Assembly: GCA_028284395.1 (NCBI GenBank)
Contig: JANQRV010000196.1
Location: forward strand, 1-53,431
Length of the DNA stretch: 53,431 nt
Reading direction: 5' to 3'
Origin: Saprospiraceae bacterium
Lineage (GTDB): Bacteria > Bacteroidota > Bacteroidia > Chitinophagales > Saprospiraceae
Shown: positions 35,223 through 43,885 of the stretch, in pieces
Layout of the letters: the number at the start of each line of letters is the position of its first letter
Position numbering within the stretch: the stretch's first letter is position 1
Position numbers and translations under genes: made by a program
The notes under the pieces: generated by a model
Told to the model about the DNA's origin: nothing
What the model saw: only the letters and a program-made list of their open reading frames with translations
Databases searched by the model: none

Positions 35223-36320
35223 ATGTTATTTACAAAAGAAATAAGAAAAAGATATCTCGGATTTGATGACTTTTGGCTCTTTCTAATTGGCGTTCCACTA
35301 ATTGGTTTTGCCATACATCATTACCATTTTGAAGACACGGGGTTATCGGAGGGGGTTGGAGCCTACCTGGAGAATTACGTTCGGAGTTTGTATTTCACCA
35401 GTGGTTACTGGTTGGCCAATTGTTGGATGATCATTCAATTACGTATCCGCCTGCCGGATTTTAAGGATACCTTGAAGAGGATCATATTACAATTGGTGCT
35501 ATCGACAGTAGTAGTTCTGGTTACGAGTGGTATTCTCATCCTTCTGCTCAAAGTAGGAGGTTTCATTGTGGGGACAGATCTATTGCGATCAGGTGAAGAT
35601 AAAGGTTGGTTTCTCGCTCCTTTATTCATCTCTTTTTTCATGCTCTGGGTGTACGAAACGGTTTATTTCTATTATCAACTACAGCGATCGATCATGGAGA
35701 AAGAGTCAGTGAAACGGGCCCACATTCAGTCGCAATGGGAAGGGTTGCGGAATCAGGTAAATCCACATTTTCTGTTCAACAGCATGAATACGCTGATGAA
35801 CATCATTGGCACGGATCAGGATCTGGCGAAACGGTTCTTGGTCAAGTTGTCGAAGGTATACCGATATATTCTCGAAAGCAGGGAGGACCCATTGATCCCA
35901 ATGAAGGAAGAATTAGAGTTCATTTATTCCTATGTCTTTCTGCAGCAGGAGCGGTTCAAAGGTAATCTCAAAGTACAAATAAATATTCCCAAGGAATGGA
36001 TAGATCATTACATTGTTCCTTTGAGCTTACAAGTACTGTTTGAAAACGCGATCAAACACAATGTGATATCCAGCCGGCGTCCGCTGCAAATTGATGTTTC
36101 GGTCAGTCCGGATGGTTCTTCTTTGGAAATTCGCAATAATCTACAGCGAAAGAGCCAGGTCATTCATTCTACGAAAGTAGGTCTGGAAAATTTACAAAAA
36201 CGCTATGAATTACTAACTGGAAGGAACATCGAGGTGTTGGAAACCGGGGCATTCTTTTCAGTTAGTATTCCTTTAATTCCTGCACATAAAATTGTACCCC
36301 ATGAAGATATTGCTCATTGA
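35223..36320 (+). CDS. LytS-type sensor histidine kinase
   Basis: 365 residues. Four membrane helices fill the first 160 residues (for example about 15-31, 59-75, 85-110 and 135-155), with no large periplasmic domain. The kinase domain is of the His_kinase (LytS/YpdA) type: His182 lies in QVNPHFLFNSMNTLMN, and the ATP-binding region has LSLQVLFENAIKHNVIS and VGLENLQKRYELL. It should sense a membrane-linked signal and phosphorylate the regulator whose gene overlaps its end by 20 bases. It follows the TonB receptor and the repeat array, so control of receptor expression is possible but unproven. Confidence 0.9.
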   Translation: MLFTKEIRKRYLGFDDFWLFLIGVPLIGFAIHHYHFEDTGLSEGVGAYLENYVRSLYFTSGYWLANCWMIIQLRIRLPDFKDTLKRIILQLVLSTVVVLVTSGILILLLKVGGFIVGTDLLRSGEDKGWFLAPLFISFFMLWVYETVYFYYQLQRSIMEKESVKRAHIQSQWEGLRNQVNPHFLFNSMNTLMNIIGTDQDLAKRFLVKLSKVYRYILESREDPLIPMKEELEFIYSYVFLQQERFKGNLKVQINIPKEWIDHYIVPLSLQVLFENAIKHNVISSRRPLQIDVSVSPDGSSLEIRNNLQRKSQVIHSTKVGLENLQKRYELLTGRNIEVLETGAFFSVSIPLIPAHKIVPHEDIAH

Positions 36321-37062
36321 AGATGAATACCATGCGCACCAACACCTGATCAGCTTGGTCGAGCAGGTTGCTCCGGAAGCAGAGATCATTCATGTTATTG
36401 ATAGTGTTGAAGATGCGGTAGAGTGGTTTCAGCAAAACCCGGCCCCTGACTTGATTTTTATGGATATTCAACTGGCGGATGGACTCAGTTTTGAAATTTT
36501 TAACGAAGTGGAAATCAAAACCCCGGTGGTATTTACCACTGCTTTTGATCAATACACGTTAAAGGCCTTTAAGGTAAATAGCGTGGATTATTTACTAAAG
36601 CCCATAGAGTTAAAAGAATTAAAATCTGCGTTTGCCAAATTCAGGGATGTTCACCAGGGTAAGGATAATTTTGACATTCGTTCAATTCAGCAAGTAGTTA
36701 GTAATCTGCAAAATCAAAAGACCTTTCGCAGTAGATTCCTAATCAAGAAAGGACAGTCCTGGCAATCTCTACCCGTTGAAGACGTCGCTTATCTTTATTC
36801 GGAAGATGGCTTGACTTTTGCCATCGATCGTAACTCCCGCCGCTTTCAGCTGGACGTCTCACTAGAAAAGCTAGACGACCAATTAGATCCTCAAGAATTC
36901 TTTCGCATTAACCGAAAACAGATCATTCATTTCAGATCGATCGAGAAAATCCACTCGTGGTTCAATCATCGGATGAAAGTGAATTTAAAGCCGAAAGAGC
37001 CTTTCGAAAGCATTGTCAGCAGAGAAAAAGTCAAGCACTTCAAGGCCTGGTTAGACCGTTAA
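36301..37062 (+). CDS. LytTR-family response regulator
   Basis: 253 residues from the ATG at 36301, inside the end of the kinase gene; an upstream in-frame TTG at 36292 is less likely. The receiver domain has EDE (7-9), Asp55 in LIFMDIQLADG, TTAFDQYTL and DYLLKPI. The LytTR DNA-binding domain (about 150-250) has FLIKKGQSWQSL, VAYLYSEDGLTF and FFRINRKQIIHF. It is very similar to the regulator at 22242-22994. Together with the kinase it makes the second two-component pair of the window. It ends overlapping the convergent DUF6435 gene by 4 bases. Confidence 0.92.
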   Translation: MKILLIEDEYHAHQHLISLVEQVAPEAEIIHVIDSVEDAVEWFQQNPAPDLIFMDIQLADGLSFEIFNEVEIKTPVVFTTAFDQYTLKAFKVNSVDYLLKPIELKELKSAFAKFRDVHQGKDNFDIRSIQQVVSNLQNQKTFRSRFLIKKGQSWQSLPVEDVAYLYSEDGLTFAIDRNSRRFQLDVSLEKLDDQLDPQEFFRINRKQIIHFRSIEKIHSWFNHRMKVNLKPKEPFESIVSREKVKHFKAWLDR

Positions 37063-37229
37063 CCCTTTCTTAGCTTGTCGATTTGCTTCTGAATCTCTTC
37101 TGCTTCAGCGACTTTTAAGGCGTAGGCCTTTATATCGCCGCCACGTTGTATGTTCATGGCTTCTTCCATCAACTTTAAGTATTCTTTCTCTAACTTCTTA
37201 ATTGGATCTTTCTTAAATAACTTCAGCAT
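37059..37229 (-). CDS. DUF6435 family small protein
   Basis: 56 residues from the ATG at 37229 (MLKLFKKDPIKKLEKEYLKLMEEAMNIQ and on). Strongly charged and helical, with the FFKK/LFKKDPIKKLEK start, QRGGDIKAYA and a C-terminal coiled coil, matching DUF6435 proteins of about this size. The open frame continues 22 codons upstream, but that part lacks family character. Function unknown; probably cytoplasmic. Its neighbour upstream on the same strand is 127 bases away. Confidence 0.72.
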   Translation of the reverse strand: MLKLFKKDPIKKLEKEYLKLMEEAMNIQRGGDIKAYALKVAEAEEIQKQIDKLRKG

Positions 37230-37356
37230 TTTCAATGATATTGTTTCAACAGTACAACCGCGAAGACGACTAATTGTTCGTAATAAATCACCCAACTGTA
37301 TTTGTAAGGAAGTTTTAGGCCTTGGTCACGACCGGATCAAAGAAATTGATGTTGTG

Positions 37357-37638
37357 CTAAATTATCTCATCAAACTCCAAGTCTGACTGTTGAGGAATAA
37401 GCTGATTGATGGCGTCAAGTTGTGCACCATGCATTTGCTCCAACAGCTTTTCGACTTGTTGCAGAAAGGTGGGATTGGCAAATTTGCGTACATCGTCGAC
37501 AGAGTGAATCGCAGTGCCTTTGCGAAGCTTATAAGTCTGTTCGTACTGCGCATTTTCCAATTTTAGAGCAAAACGGCTGTCCATCTCAAAAATGGTAATT
37601 TTTAGTGAAGGGTGCTCGATGTAGCCAGCGATTCTCAT
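37357..37638 (-). CDS. Small conserved protein, unknown function
   Basis: 93 residues from the ATG at 37638 (MRIAGYIEHPSLKITIFEMD). A TTG at 37647 overlapping the upstream stop is an alternative. The first half is beta-rich (FALKLENAQYEQTYKL) and the second helical (VEKLLEQMHGAQLDAINQL). I do not recognise a named family, but the sequence looks like a conserved Bacteroidota protein of about this length. It starts 5 bases after the DUF2520 gene and is likely in the same operon as DUF2520 and CcmF. Confidence 0.65.
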   Translation of the reverse strand: MRIAGYIEHPSLKITIFEMDSRFALKLENAQYEQTYKLRKGTAIHSVDDVRKFANPTFLQQVEKLLEQMHGAQLDAINQLIPQQSDLEFDEII

Positions 37639-37643
37639 AACTT

Positions 37644-38444
37644 TCAATTTGATGGTTTTACTGCTTTTTTCAATCGCTCATTGATGGCAATGGTGAATTG
37701 GTGATACAGCTTTTGGTATTCGGGAAACTCGCTCAATAATCTCAAGTGCTTGCGGATGGTCGTCATATCTTTTCTACTAGCGGGGCCGGTTTGGCTTTTT
37801 GTCGGATCCAACTCTTGAACCTTTGCGGCGGTCTCTTCGATTAACGGCAAAAGGATTTCAAAGGGAATGTTTTTGGAGGAGAGAATATCTTTGCCGATCC
37901 CGAACAAGTGATTGGTGAAATTGTTGACGAATACTGCTGCTACGTGCAGGGTCGCCCGTTGATCATCATCGATCTCAAAAACCTTTTCACTGATCGAATG
38001 CCCGATAGCGAGTAATCGTTCTTGATCCCGATCTTCATTTGCGTAGATGCAAAGGGGGATCTCCCGGAACGAGAGCGCACGCTTTTCCGTGAACGTTTGC
38101 AATGGATAGAAGACACCGTAACGTTCGAAATAGGGGGCGATTTTTTCAGCACTAGCCGCACCTGAAGTATGTACGACCAAAGGGTTGTGCGACATCACTG
38201 TCGCCATTTTTTCGCAAACCAATGGAATGGCGTCGTCGTTGACTGCCACAATATATAAGTCCGCTGAAGCAGTTAATTGATGTAAGTCCGCGATAGATTG
38301 GGCACCAATTGGAGCAGCCACTTCTGTCGCTTTTTCGGCTTGTCTACTGAATATTTGCCGGATCTTATGACCAGCAGCGTTTAAGGCTGGGGCCAACTGA
38401 CGCGCAACTTTCCCAGCACCAATAAATGAGATGTTGTGGATCAC
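37644..38444 (-). CDS. Rossmann-fold DUF2520 domain protein
   Basis: 266 residues. The start is GTG at 38444, sharing one base with the CcmF stop (TAGTG). The N-terminal NAD(P)-binding region has ISFIGAGKVARQLAPAL (about 5-21) and VVHTSGAASAEKI. The DUF2520 part follows (about 130-260), with VFYPLQTFTEKRAL, VAAVFVNNFTNHLFGIG and TGPASRKDMTTIRKHL. The layout resembles 6-phosphogluconate- or ketopantoate-type reductases, but the substrate of this family is unknown. Coupling to the cytochrome maturation genes is of unknown meaning. Confidence 0.85.
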   Translation of the reverse strand: MIHNISFIGAGKVARQLAPALNAAGHKIRQIFSRQAEKATEVAAPIGAQSIADLHQLTASADLYIVAVNDDAIPLVCEKMATVMSHNPLVVHTSGAASAEKIAPYFERYGVFYPLQTFTEKRALSFREIPLCIYANEDRDQERLLAIGHSISEKVFEIDDDQRATLHVAAVFVNNFTNHLFGIGKDILSSKNIPFEILLPLIEETAAKVQELDPTKSQTGPASRKDMTTIRKHLRLLSEFPEYQKLYHQFTIAINERLKKAVKPSN

Positions 38445-41368
38445 TATGCTGCTTTTTCGGCTGCAACTTCCCGCGTTGGTACCTGGTCAAGGGTTGTGGT
38501 AGCCTGTTTTTTTGTTTTCATTCTATTCAACATCCCCAATGCCAGTCCGAGTAACATAATCAACGCACCGAACCAAAAGAAGTTGATACCCGGAAACTCC
38601 GTCGCCTGCAGTACAATCCAATCCGATCGGAGAGAATTCGTCGCCATGTCAATCGGTACCATGATGGGTTCTGGATCGGCTTGTGCGACCAGTAATTCCA
38701 TAGATTCCGTCTTCGGATCTAAACTGTTGAATCGAAAATGGAGACCCAGGTCTTCTAACTGATCCTTCACATTTAACGGCCGGTTACCCCGGATGAAATA
38801 AATGGGTTGTGCAGATCGTTGCCTACCGTTCGGCGTTTCAACGGTCAATATGCCGCCTACGGCAATATCGCCCTCCTGACTGGCATAATCAGGGTGTTCC
38901 GGAGCTTTATTAAAACCGTTGAAAGTAATGATATAGTCTTGAAACTGGAATGTCTCTCCCTGTTTGACTTGAAATTGCTGGTAATCGAGTTCGGCTTCCT
39001 GAGCGAAAACCTTCTCGAAAACTTCTTCCCGAAGCTTGATCTTCGTATCTAACTCATTGATCTGACTGGGATAGTGATAAAGGAATTTCCCCCGTAGGGC
39101 TACCACCGGCTTCACGGTGAAGACCGAATCCAGTTTTTTGCCCATGACGTTGATCGTAGCTCCAATTGCAAGGTCGCCGGCTTCCGGTGTATAGTCGGGA
39201 TGACGGGGGTTGCGATCAATGGCTGCCAGTTGGATCTGGTAATCCCGTACATCTTCCACCACTTCGGTAAGATCCCGAATGCGTACCGTATCACTCAGGC
39301 GAGTGATTTGACCGAGTTCGAGATCGACCGGACGATAATTGAGACTGTCCTCGCGCTGTTTCCTAAATTCAAAATTGATTTCCACTTCCGGTAGGGCGGA
39401 GATCACGGTAAACATATCCTTGCTCAAATAACGCCGGGTGGAGGGATTGGGAACCTCAATCTTGGTAAAGGTTCGGTTGTATACGATGTTGGGATATAGA
39501 TTGAAGTCTTCCGTGACCTCGCCTGCGGCATTCTTTTTCTTGAAATTGACGGTGTAAGTCCGGTAGAATTGTTCCAGAGTATCATCTTGATAAGTCACCT
39601 CATAGCCATTCATTGGTGTAGTAATGCCTTTGAATAGCATGATGTTCTTCTTGGATAGTTCTTCTTCGGTTTCACTCATAATGCCGTCCATCAGGAAGGC
39701 GTTGGAAGACACCACTTTTTGATTGACACCAGAAGCGATCATTCCCACAACCATAAGGCCGAAACCGATGTGTGCAATGGAAGAAGCGCCAGCTTTCAGG
39801 TTTAATCTCAAGTAGCTGATCAAATAATCCAGATTGGCCAATACTGCAAAGATCCCCATCAGTAACAAGACCCAGTATTGCCAAGTCTTTGTCTCGATCC
39901 ACATTGTGGTCAGAAAGGTCAGACCAACACTTGCCGCCAAGGTAATTCCCATGCGGATAAAAAACTTATTGCTGTTGTTTTTCCAGTTGACTGCCCGGTA
40001 ACGCAGGAATTGTGCCATGCCGGAAAACAAGCAAATGAAGACCGCAATCCAGACCTGATATCGATTGTAGTGGGGGATGGGGTCGGTAATCACGCGGCCC
40101 TCAAAATCGGGGTTAAAGAACTGCATGATCTTATTGTAGACCGGTAAGGAGGTAGAACCGGTAATGATCAGTGCCGAAAATAATAGGACCAAACTACCGA
40201 TGAACATCCAGAATTCGCGGGAGGCCGTTGCTTCTTCCTTTTTTGGATTGGGGATTTCCTTCCGACGTGCCAGGTAAAACCCTACACTAAGCAACAAGAA
40301 AAAACCGATGAAGCTCACCAATTGCCATTCCAGCCCCATTTCCGTAAAGGCGTGGACCGAGGTTTCTCCCAGAACTCCACTTCTCGTCAGAAAAGTAGAA
40401 TAGACAATCAGTATGAAGGTCAATAAATAGTAGATATAAGTACTTTTGATGGCGTATCCGGTATTTCTGGCAACCAGATTCGTATGAATGCCGCCAATCA
40501 GGATCAACCATGGCACCAATGACATATTTTCAACCGGATCCCACGCCCAATAACCACCAAAGCTCAAAGCTTCGTAAGCCCATGCTCCTCCCATCAAAAT
40601 ACCGAGACCAAGGATCGCTCCGCTGAACAAGGCCCAGGGAAGAGCTGGCCTTAACCAAGCCTTGTGCTGGCCCGTCCACAAACCCGCGATGGCAAAACAA
40701 AATGGGATGGTAGTCGAGGCGAAACCAAGGAATAAGGTGGGAGGATGAATGGTCATCCAGTAATTCTGTAGCAGGGTATTGATGCCCGTTCCTTTAATCA
40801 AACTAACGTATTCGGCATTTGCGAAAATCGGCGCGTCTATCGTATCTCGCAGCAATAGGAGTGGACTGCTGCCGATCTTGACTGCCCCTTCACCAAAACC
40901 GACATAAACCCCCAAGATCATCGATGTGATGAACACCTGCACCAAAGCCAGGACTGCCAATACCGGTGATTCCCACTCTTTGCCATTCATCAGTAAGATC
41001 AATCCCAGCACGATGTGCCAGAACATCCAGAGTAAGAAACTTCCTTCCTGTCCTTCCCAAAAAGCAGAAAAGATGTATTTGAAGGGGAGGTCTTCGGAAA
41101 CGTGAGCCTGCACATATTGGTACTCGTAGTATTGTTGTGTCATGATGAAAAACAACACGCCGATTACCGTGAGGATACCAATGCTGTGCGTGAGGAAGGC
41201 TCCTCGCGCAATGTTTCTCCAACTGATGAATTCATCGGTACCTCTCTTCTGCGTTGCGAAGTAGTAAGCAACCACTGCTAAAATACTACTGACAAATCCC
41301 AGTAACAAAGCCAGGTGACCGATACGGCCCGGCCATAAATGTTCGCCGATATAATTGATCTCGCTCAT
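38444..41368 (-). CDS. ccmF: CcmF-type haem lyase, cytochrome c maturation
   Basis: 974 residues with about 14 membrane helices in the first 530 residues and at the end. The tryptophan-rich WWD-type region is GGYWAWDPVENMSLVPW. Conserved histidine regions include MTIHPPTLFLGFAS. Residues about 560-930 form a large extracytoplasmic domain, longer than in the roughly 650-residue proteobacterial CcmF. CcmF takes haem from CcmE and attaches it to apocytochrome c at CxxCH. The gene lies 12 bases after ccmE. No CcmH, CcmG or CcmABCD gene is in the window. It would serve cytochromes such as the one at 15977-16339. Confidence 0.9.
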   Translation of the reverse strand: MSEINYIGEHLWPGRIGHLALLLGFVSSILAVVAYYFATQKRGTDEFISWRNIARGAFLTHSIGILTVIGVLFFIMTQQYYEYQYVQAHVSEDLPFKYIFSAFWEGQEGSFLLWMFWHIVLGLILLMNGKEWESPVLAVLALVQVFITSMILGVYVGFGEGAVKIGSSPLLLLRDTIDAPIFANAEYVSLIKGTGINTLLQNYWMTIHPPTLFLGFASTTIPFCFAIAGLWTGQHKAWLRPALPWALFSGAILGLGILMGGAWAYEALSFGGYWAWDPVENMSLVPWLILIGGIHTNLVARNTGYAIKSTYIYYLLTFILIVYSTFLTRSGVLGETSVHAFTEMGLEWQLVSFIGFFLLLSVGFYLARRKEIPNPKKEEATASREFWMFIGSLVLLFSALIITGSTSLPVYNKIMQFFNPDFEGRVITDPIPHYNRYQVWIAVFICLFSGMAQFLRYRAVNWKNNSNKFFIRMGITLAASVGLTFLTTMWIETKTWQYWVLLLMGIFAVLANLDYLISYLRLNLKAGASSIAHIGFGLMVVGMIASGVNQKVVSSNAFLMDGIMSETEEELSKKNIMLFKGITTPMNGYEVTYQDDTLEQFYRTYTVNFKKKNAAGEVTEDFNLYPNIVYNRTFTKIEVPNPSTRRYLSKDMFTVISALPEVEINFEFRKQREDSLNYRPVDLELGQITRLSDTVRIRDLTEVVEDVRDYQIQLAAIDRNPRHPDYTPEAGDLAIGATINVMGKKLDSVFTVKPVVALRGKFLYHYPSQINELDTKIKLREEVFEKVFAQEAELDYQQFQVKQGETFQFQDYIITFNGFNKAPEHPDYASQEGDIAVGGILTVETPNGRQRSAQPIYFIRGNRPLNVKDQLEDLGLHFRFNSLDPKTESMELLVAQADPEPIMVPIDMATNSLRSDWIVLQATEFPGINFFWFGALIMLLGLALGMLNRMKTKKQATTTLDQVPTREVAAEKAA

Positions 41369-41380
41369 AGTCTATTGGAT

Positions 41381-41782
41381 CTACCCTTCTTTACTCGCTT
41401 CTTTCAAATACAACTCCTCGTCCTTGTATTTCGATGGACACTTCAATAGGATGTCGGTGGCAATAAATTCATCCCCTTTCATCTTACCTGTAACGACAAT
41501 CTGTTCGGACAGTTCAAAATCCTGTGGTTTTTCCTTGAGTAAGACCACTTTTTGTTCCTTACCCTCTGAATCTTTAATGTAAAAAGTAAAGCGATTGGGG
41601 TCTTCCTGTGGATTGTAGTACATTTCCTTATCCTTGGACAATTGACCGGCGATCTTGACCTTTTTTTCGTTTTCCAATGCCTTAGAAAAAGTGGCATAGG
41701 TGCTCATATCTTCTGCTGCCGTAACGAGAATGGTAATACCGACACCGATCATGATGGCGGCAATGATGTATATCTTTTTCAT
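41381..41782 (-). CDS. ccmE: CcmE haem chaperone of the CxxxY type
   Basis: 133 residues. An N-terminal membrane anchor (about 3-22) is followed by the OB-fold of CcmE (about 40-112), with VKIAGQLSKDKEMYY, FTFYIKDSEG and IVVTGKMKGDEFIATDILLK. The haem-attachment site is CPSKY (Cys115 to Tyr119), that is, cysteine instead of the histidine of the classical HxxxY motif. Cys-type CcmE is known from some archaea and Desulfovibrio, and is the form I would expect in Bacteroidota. It carries haem to CcmF, encoded next. Start at 41782 is an ATG with a possible promoter at 41818-41849. Confidence 0.9.
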   Translation of the reverse strand: MKKIYIIAAIMIGVGITILVTAAEDMSTYATFSKALENEKKVKIAGQLSKDKEMYYNPQEDPNRFTFYIKDSEGKEQKVVLLKEKPQDFELSEQIVVTGKMKGDEFIATDILLKCPSKYKDEELYLKEASKEG

Positions 41783-41817
41783 GGCCTTACAATGCTTAAT
41801 TTAGATAACTATTATAA

Positions 41818-41849
41818 CAAAATTAACGGGTTTCCAGAGGAAAAGAGAA
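41818..41849 (-). promoter_or_regulatory. Putative promoter of the ccmE-ccmF operon
   Basis: On the minus strand TTC (41849-41847), 21 bases, TAATTTTG (41825-41818), an exact TAnnTTTG with a weak -33. The leader to the ccmE ATG would be about 30 bases. The rest of 41783-41893 shows no other feature. Confidence 0.35.
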
Positions 41850-41893
41850 GTTTTGCCGGTCAAAAGGCTGTCAAAAAGAGGGATTAGGGTGCA

Positions 41894-42841
41894 TTAATCG
41901 TCAGATTGGTGCCTCTGCCTTATCCGAAAATCAAATACATCGGGCCGGGCATAATGACCTGTAACGTCCAGGGTCATTTTTTCACGTTGAGCCCGCTCCA
42001 GGTCGTTGATGTCCACCAACAGTGTTTCTTCCGATTGGAATACGGGTGGCAAAATAAACTGTCCATCCGGCCCGATCACACAGCTGCCTCCTCGCATGAG
42101 GTATTGCTCCGGATCGATGGCCTGACCTTGCCGTAGAAGTTCAGGTAAATCCTTGAACTGCAAGATTTGTCCGGCTGCAATGACAAAGCACCGTCCTTCA
42201 AAAGCGTAGTGTCGGCTGGCCAACTGATGAGCATCGTGTACGGTAGGCCAAACTGCAACATGGATCGTCTCTCCCTCGTTGTGCAGGGCCTGCCGGGATA
42301 AGGGCATCCAGTGTTCCCAGCAAATGAGTCCACCAATTTTTCCGAAAGGACTATCCACACTCTTCAGGCCAGTCCCGTTTCCCAAGCCATAAAGCAGTTT
42401 TTCCGTGTAGGTTGGCATGAGTTTTCGATGGTGGTTGGCCAGTTTCCCTTCAGCGTTAAAAGTCAACAGGCTGTTATAGATGGTCCCTTGGCCGGGGCCT
42501 GACCTGACGCGTTCGTTGACACCAATGGTAAGGTAAACCCGATAGCGAGCGGCCAATGATGCAATGCGTTTAATTTCCGGTCCTGGTACTTCTACTGCGT
42601 TCCGGTGCATCAAAGCAAATGCCCATTTGGTTGGTTCATGATCCCAGAGTGCAATACTGGGCAGATAGTCCAGCCAAACCGGGTAGCCGGTCAACCAGGT
42701 CTCTCCGAAGACAATGAGGTCGGCTCCCTCTTTTGCTGCATCTGCAATGAGGATCGCCAGTTGCTCCATGCAAGCCGATAGATCGAAATACCGGGGGCGT
42801 TGTTGTACGATGGCCAGCTTCAGGGAATTTTTATCATTCAT
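41894..42841 (-). CDS. Nitrilase-superfamily carbon-nitrogen hydrolase
   Basis: 315 residues. The catalytic triad is visible as Glu47 (VFGETWLTGYP), Lys140 (NHHRKLMPTYTEK) and Cys174 (GGLICWEHWMP). The CWEHW form and the length match the nitrilase branch (nitriles to carboxylic acids and ammonia) rather than amidases, with HVAVWPTVH and an MRGGSCVIGPDG block as in that branch. Cytoplasmic, no signal peptide. Divergent from the Tat-exported protein at 42892 with 50 bases between the starts and overlapping promoters. Substrate unknown. Confidence 0.88.
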   Translation of the reverse strand: MNDKNSLKLAIVQQRPRYFDLSACMEQLAILIADAAKEGADLIVFGETWLTGYPVWLDYLPSIALWDHEPTKWAFALMHRNAVEVPGPEIKRIASLAARYRVYLTIGVNERVRSGPGQGTIYNSLLTFNAEGKLANHHRKLMPTYTEKLLYGLGNGTGLKSVDSPFGKIGGLICWEHWMPLSRQALHNEGETIHVAVWPTVHDAHQLASRHYAFEGRCFVIAAGQILQFKDLPELLRQGQAIDPEQYLMRGGSCVIGPDGQFILPPVFQSEETLLVDINDLERAQREKMTLDVTGHYARPDVFDFRIRQRHQSDD

Positions 42842-42845
42842 AAAT

Positions 42846-42876
42846 CAAAAATAACTATATTGGCCTAACACGACGA
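42846..42876 (-). promoter_or_regulatory. Putative nitrilase promoter abutting the start codon
   Basis: On the minus strand an exact TAnnTTTG element, TATTTTTG (42853-42846), lies 4 bases before the nitrilase ATG (42841). The -33 position (42876-42874, 20 bases upstream) reads TCG, a poor match. If used, the transcript would have almost no leader. Confidence 0.35.
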
Positions 42877-42889
42877 AAAATTAATTTTG
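42860..42889 (+). promoter_or_regulatory. Putative promoter abutting the start codon of the isomerase-like gene
   Basis: TTG (42860-42862), 19 bases, TAATTTTG (42882-42889), a full match to the Bacteroidota consensus. It ends 2 bases before the ATG at 42892. The expected transcription start falls at or within the start codon, suggesting leaderless mRNA. It overlaps the opposing nitrilase promoter. Confidence 0.45.
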
Positions 42890-42891
42890 AA

Positions 42892-43851
42892 ATGCAAAGT
42901 CAACTCACCAGGAGGCGGTTCCTCAAATCCACTGCTTTATCCGCCGGCTTTTTACCATTACTTCCATATCTGGACCCAACTCCGTTTTCTTCCGCCCAAG
43001 CCAAACAATTGGATGTATATGTCTTCTCCAAGCATCTGCAATTTCTTGGCTACGATGCAATGGCCGCTGCTGCAGCTGAGATTGGCTTCGAAGGTGTAGA
43101 GCTTTCGGTGAGACCTGGCGGACATGTGTTGCCCGAAAATGTAAAAAGGGACTTGCCGTTGGCCGTCAACGCCATCAAAAAGCAGGGACTATTGGCGGAT
43201 ATGATGGTCACGAGGATTACCGATGCAGCATCGGAATTGAATCAGGAGGTCCTACAAACTGCAGCTGATCTAGGTATCAAGCATTACCGCATGGGATATT
43301 TTCGCGACTCTGATGAGTATTCCGTGCCGCAGACAATTGCCTTTTGTCAGGAAGCCATGCGAAAGTTGGCGGGCTTCAATGCAAAACTGGGACTAACGGG
43401 CAATTATCAAAATCATGCGGGCAACCGCGTAGGGGCCAATATTTGGGAGATCTGGCAAATGCTGGAAGGTTTGGAGGCCTCGGCGATGGGATGTCAGTAC
43501 GATATCCGGCACGCGGTGGTCGAAGGAGGTTACTCCTGGCCCAATGGTCTGAAGTTGATCAAAGACAAGATCAACAACATCGTAATCAAGGATTTTCGCT
43601 GGGAAAAAAGAGACGGCAAATGGCGGGTTATTAATACGCCGATCGGGGAGGGAATGGTTGATTTTACGGCTTATTTCAAGCGCCTGAAGGATTACAACAT
43701 TCACTTGCCGGTTTCAGTGCACTATGAATACGATCTGGGTGGCGCAGAACACGGAGACCGTAAGTTGAAAGCTGGATGGACCAAGGAGCGTATTCTGCAG
43801 ATGATGAAGAAAGACCTGGTTAAAATCCGCCAACTCTGGGAAGAGGCCTAA
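42892..43851 (+). CDS. Tat-exported sugar phosphate isomerase/epimerase-like TIM barrel
   Basis: 319 residues. The N-terminus has a twin-arginine signal, LTRRRFLKSTALSAGFLPL, so the folded protein should be exported. The mature part is an AP_endonuc_2-type TIM barrel (about 45-310), with AAAAAEIGFEGVELSVRPGG, GIKHYRMGYF, NYQNHAGNRVGANIWEI, QYDIRHAVVEGG, VIKDFRWEK and PVSVHYEYDLGGAEHG. The Glu/Asp/His residues in these strands are those that bind metal in the family. A sugar isomerase or epimerase role in the periplasm is likely, substrate unknown. It precedes an MFS transporter by 34 bases, probably in one operon. Confidence 0.87.
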   Translation: MQSQLTRRRFLKSTALSAGFLPLLPYLDPTPFSSAQAKQLDVYVFSKHLQFLGYDAMAAAAAEIGFEGVELSVRPGGHVLPENVKRDLPLAVNAIKKQGLLADMMVTRITDAASELNQEVLQTAADLGIKHYRMGYFRDSDEYSVPQTIAFCQEAMRKLAGFNAKLGLTGNYQNHAGNRVGANIWEIWQMLEGLEASAMGCQYDIRHAVVEGGYSWPNGLKLIKDKINNIVIKDFRWEKRDGKWRVINTPIGEGMVDFTAYFKRLKDYNIHLPVSVHYEYDLGGAEHGDRKLKAGWTKERILQMMKKDLVKIRQLWEEA

Positions 43852-43885
43852 AATTCATTGAGAAGACAAATACAAATCAAAGCAT

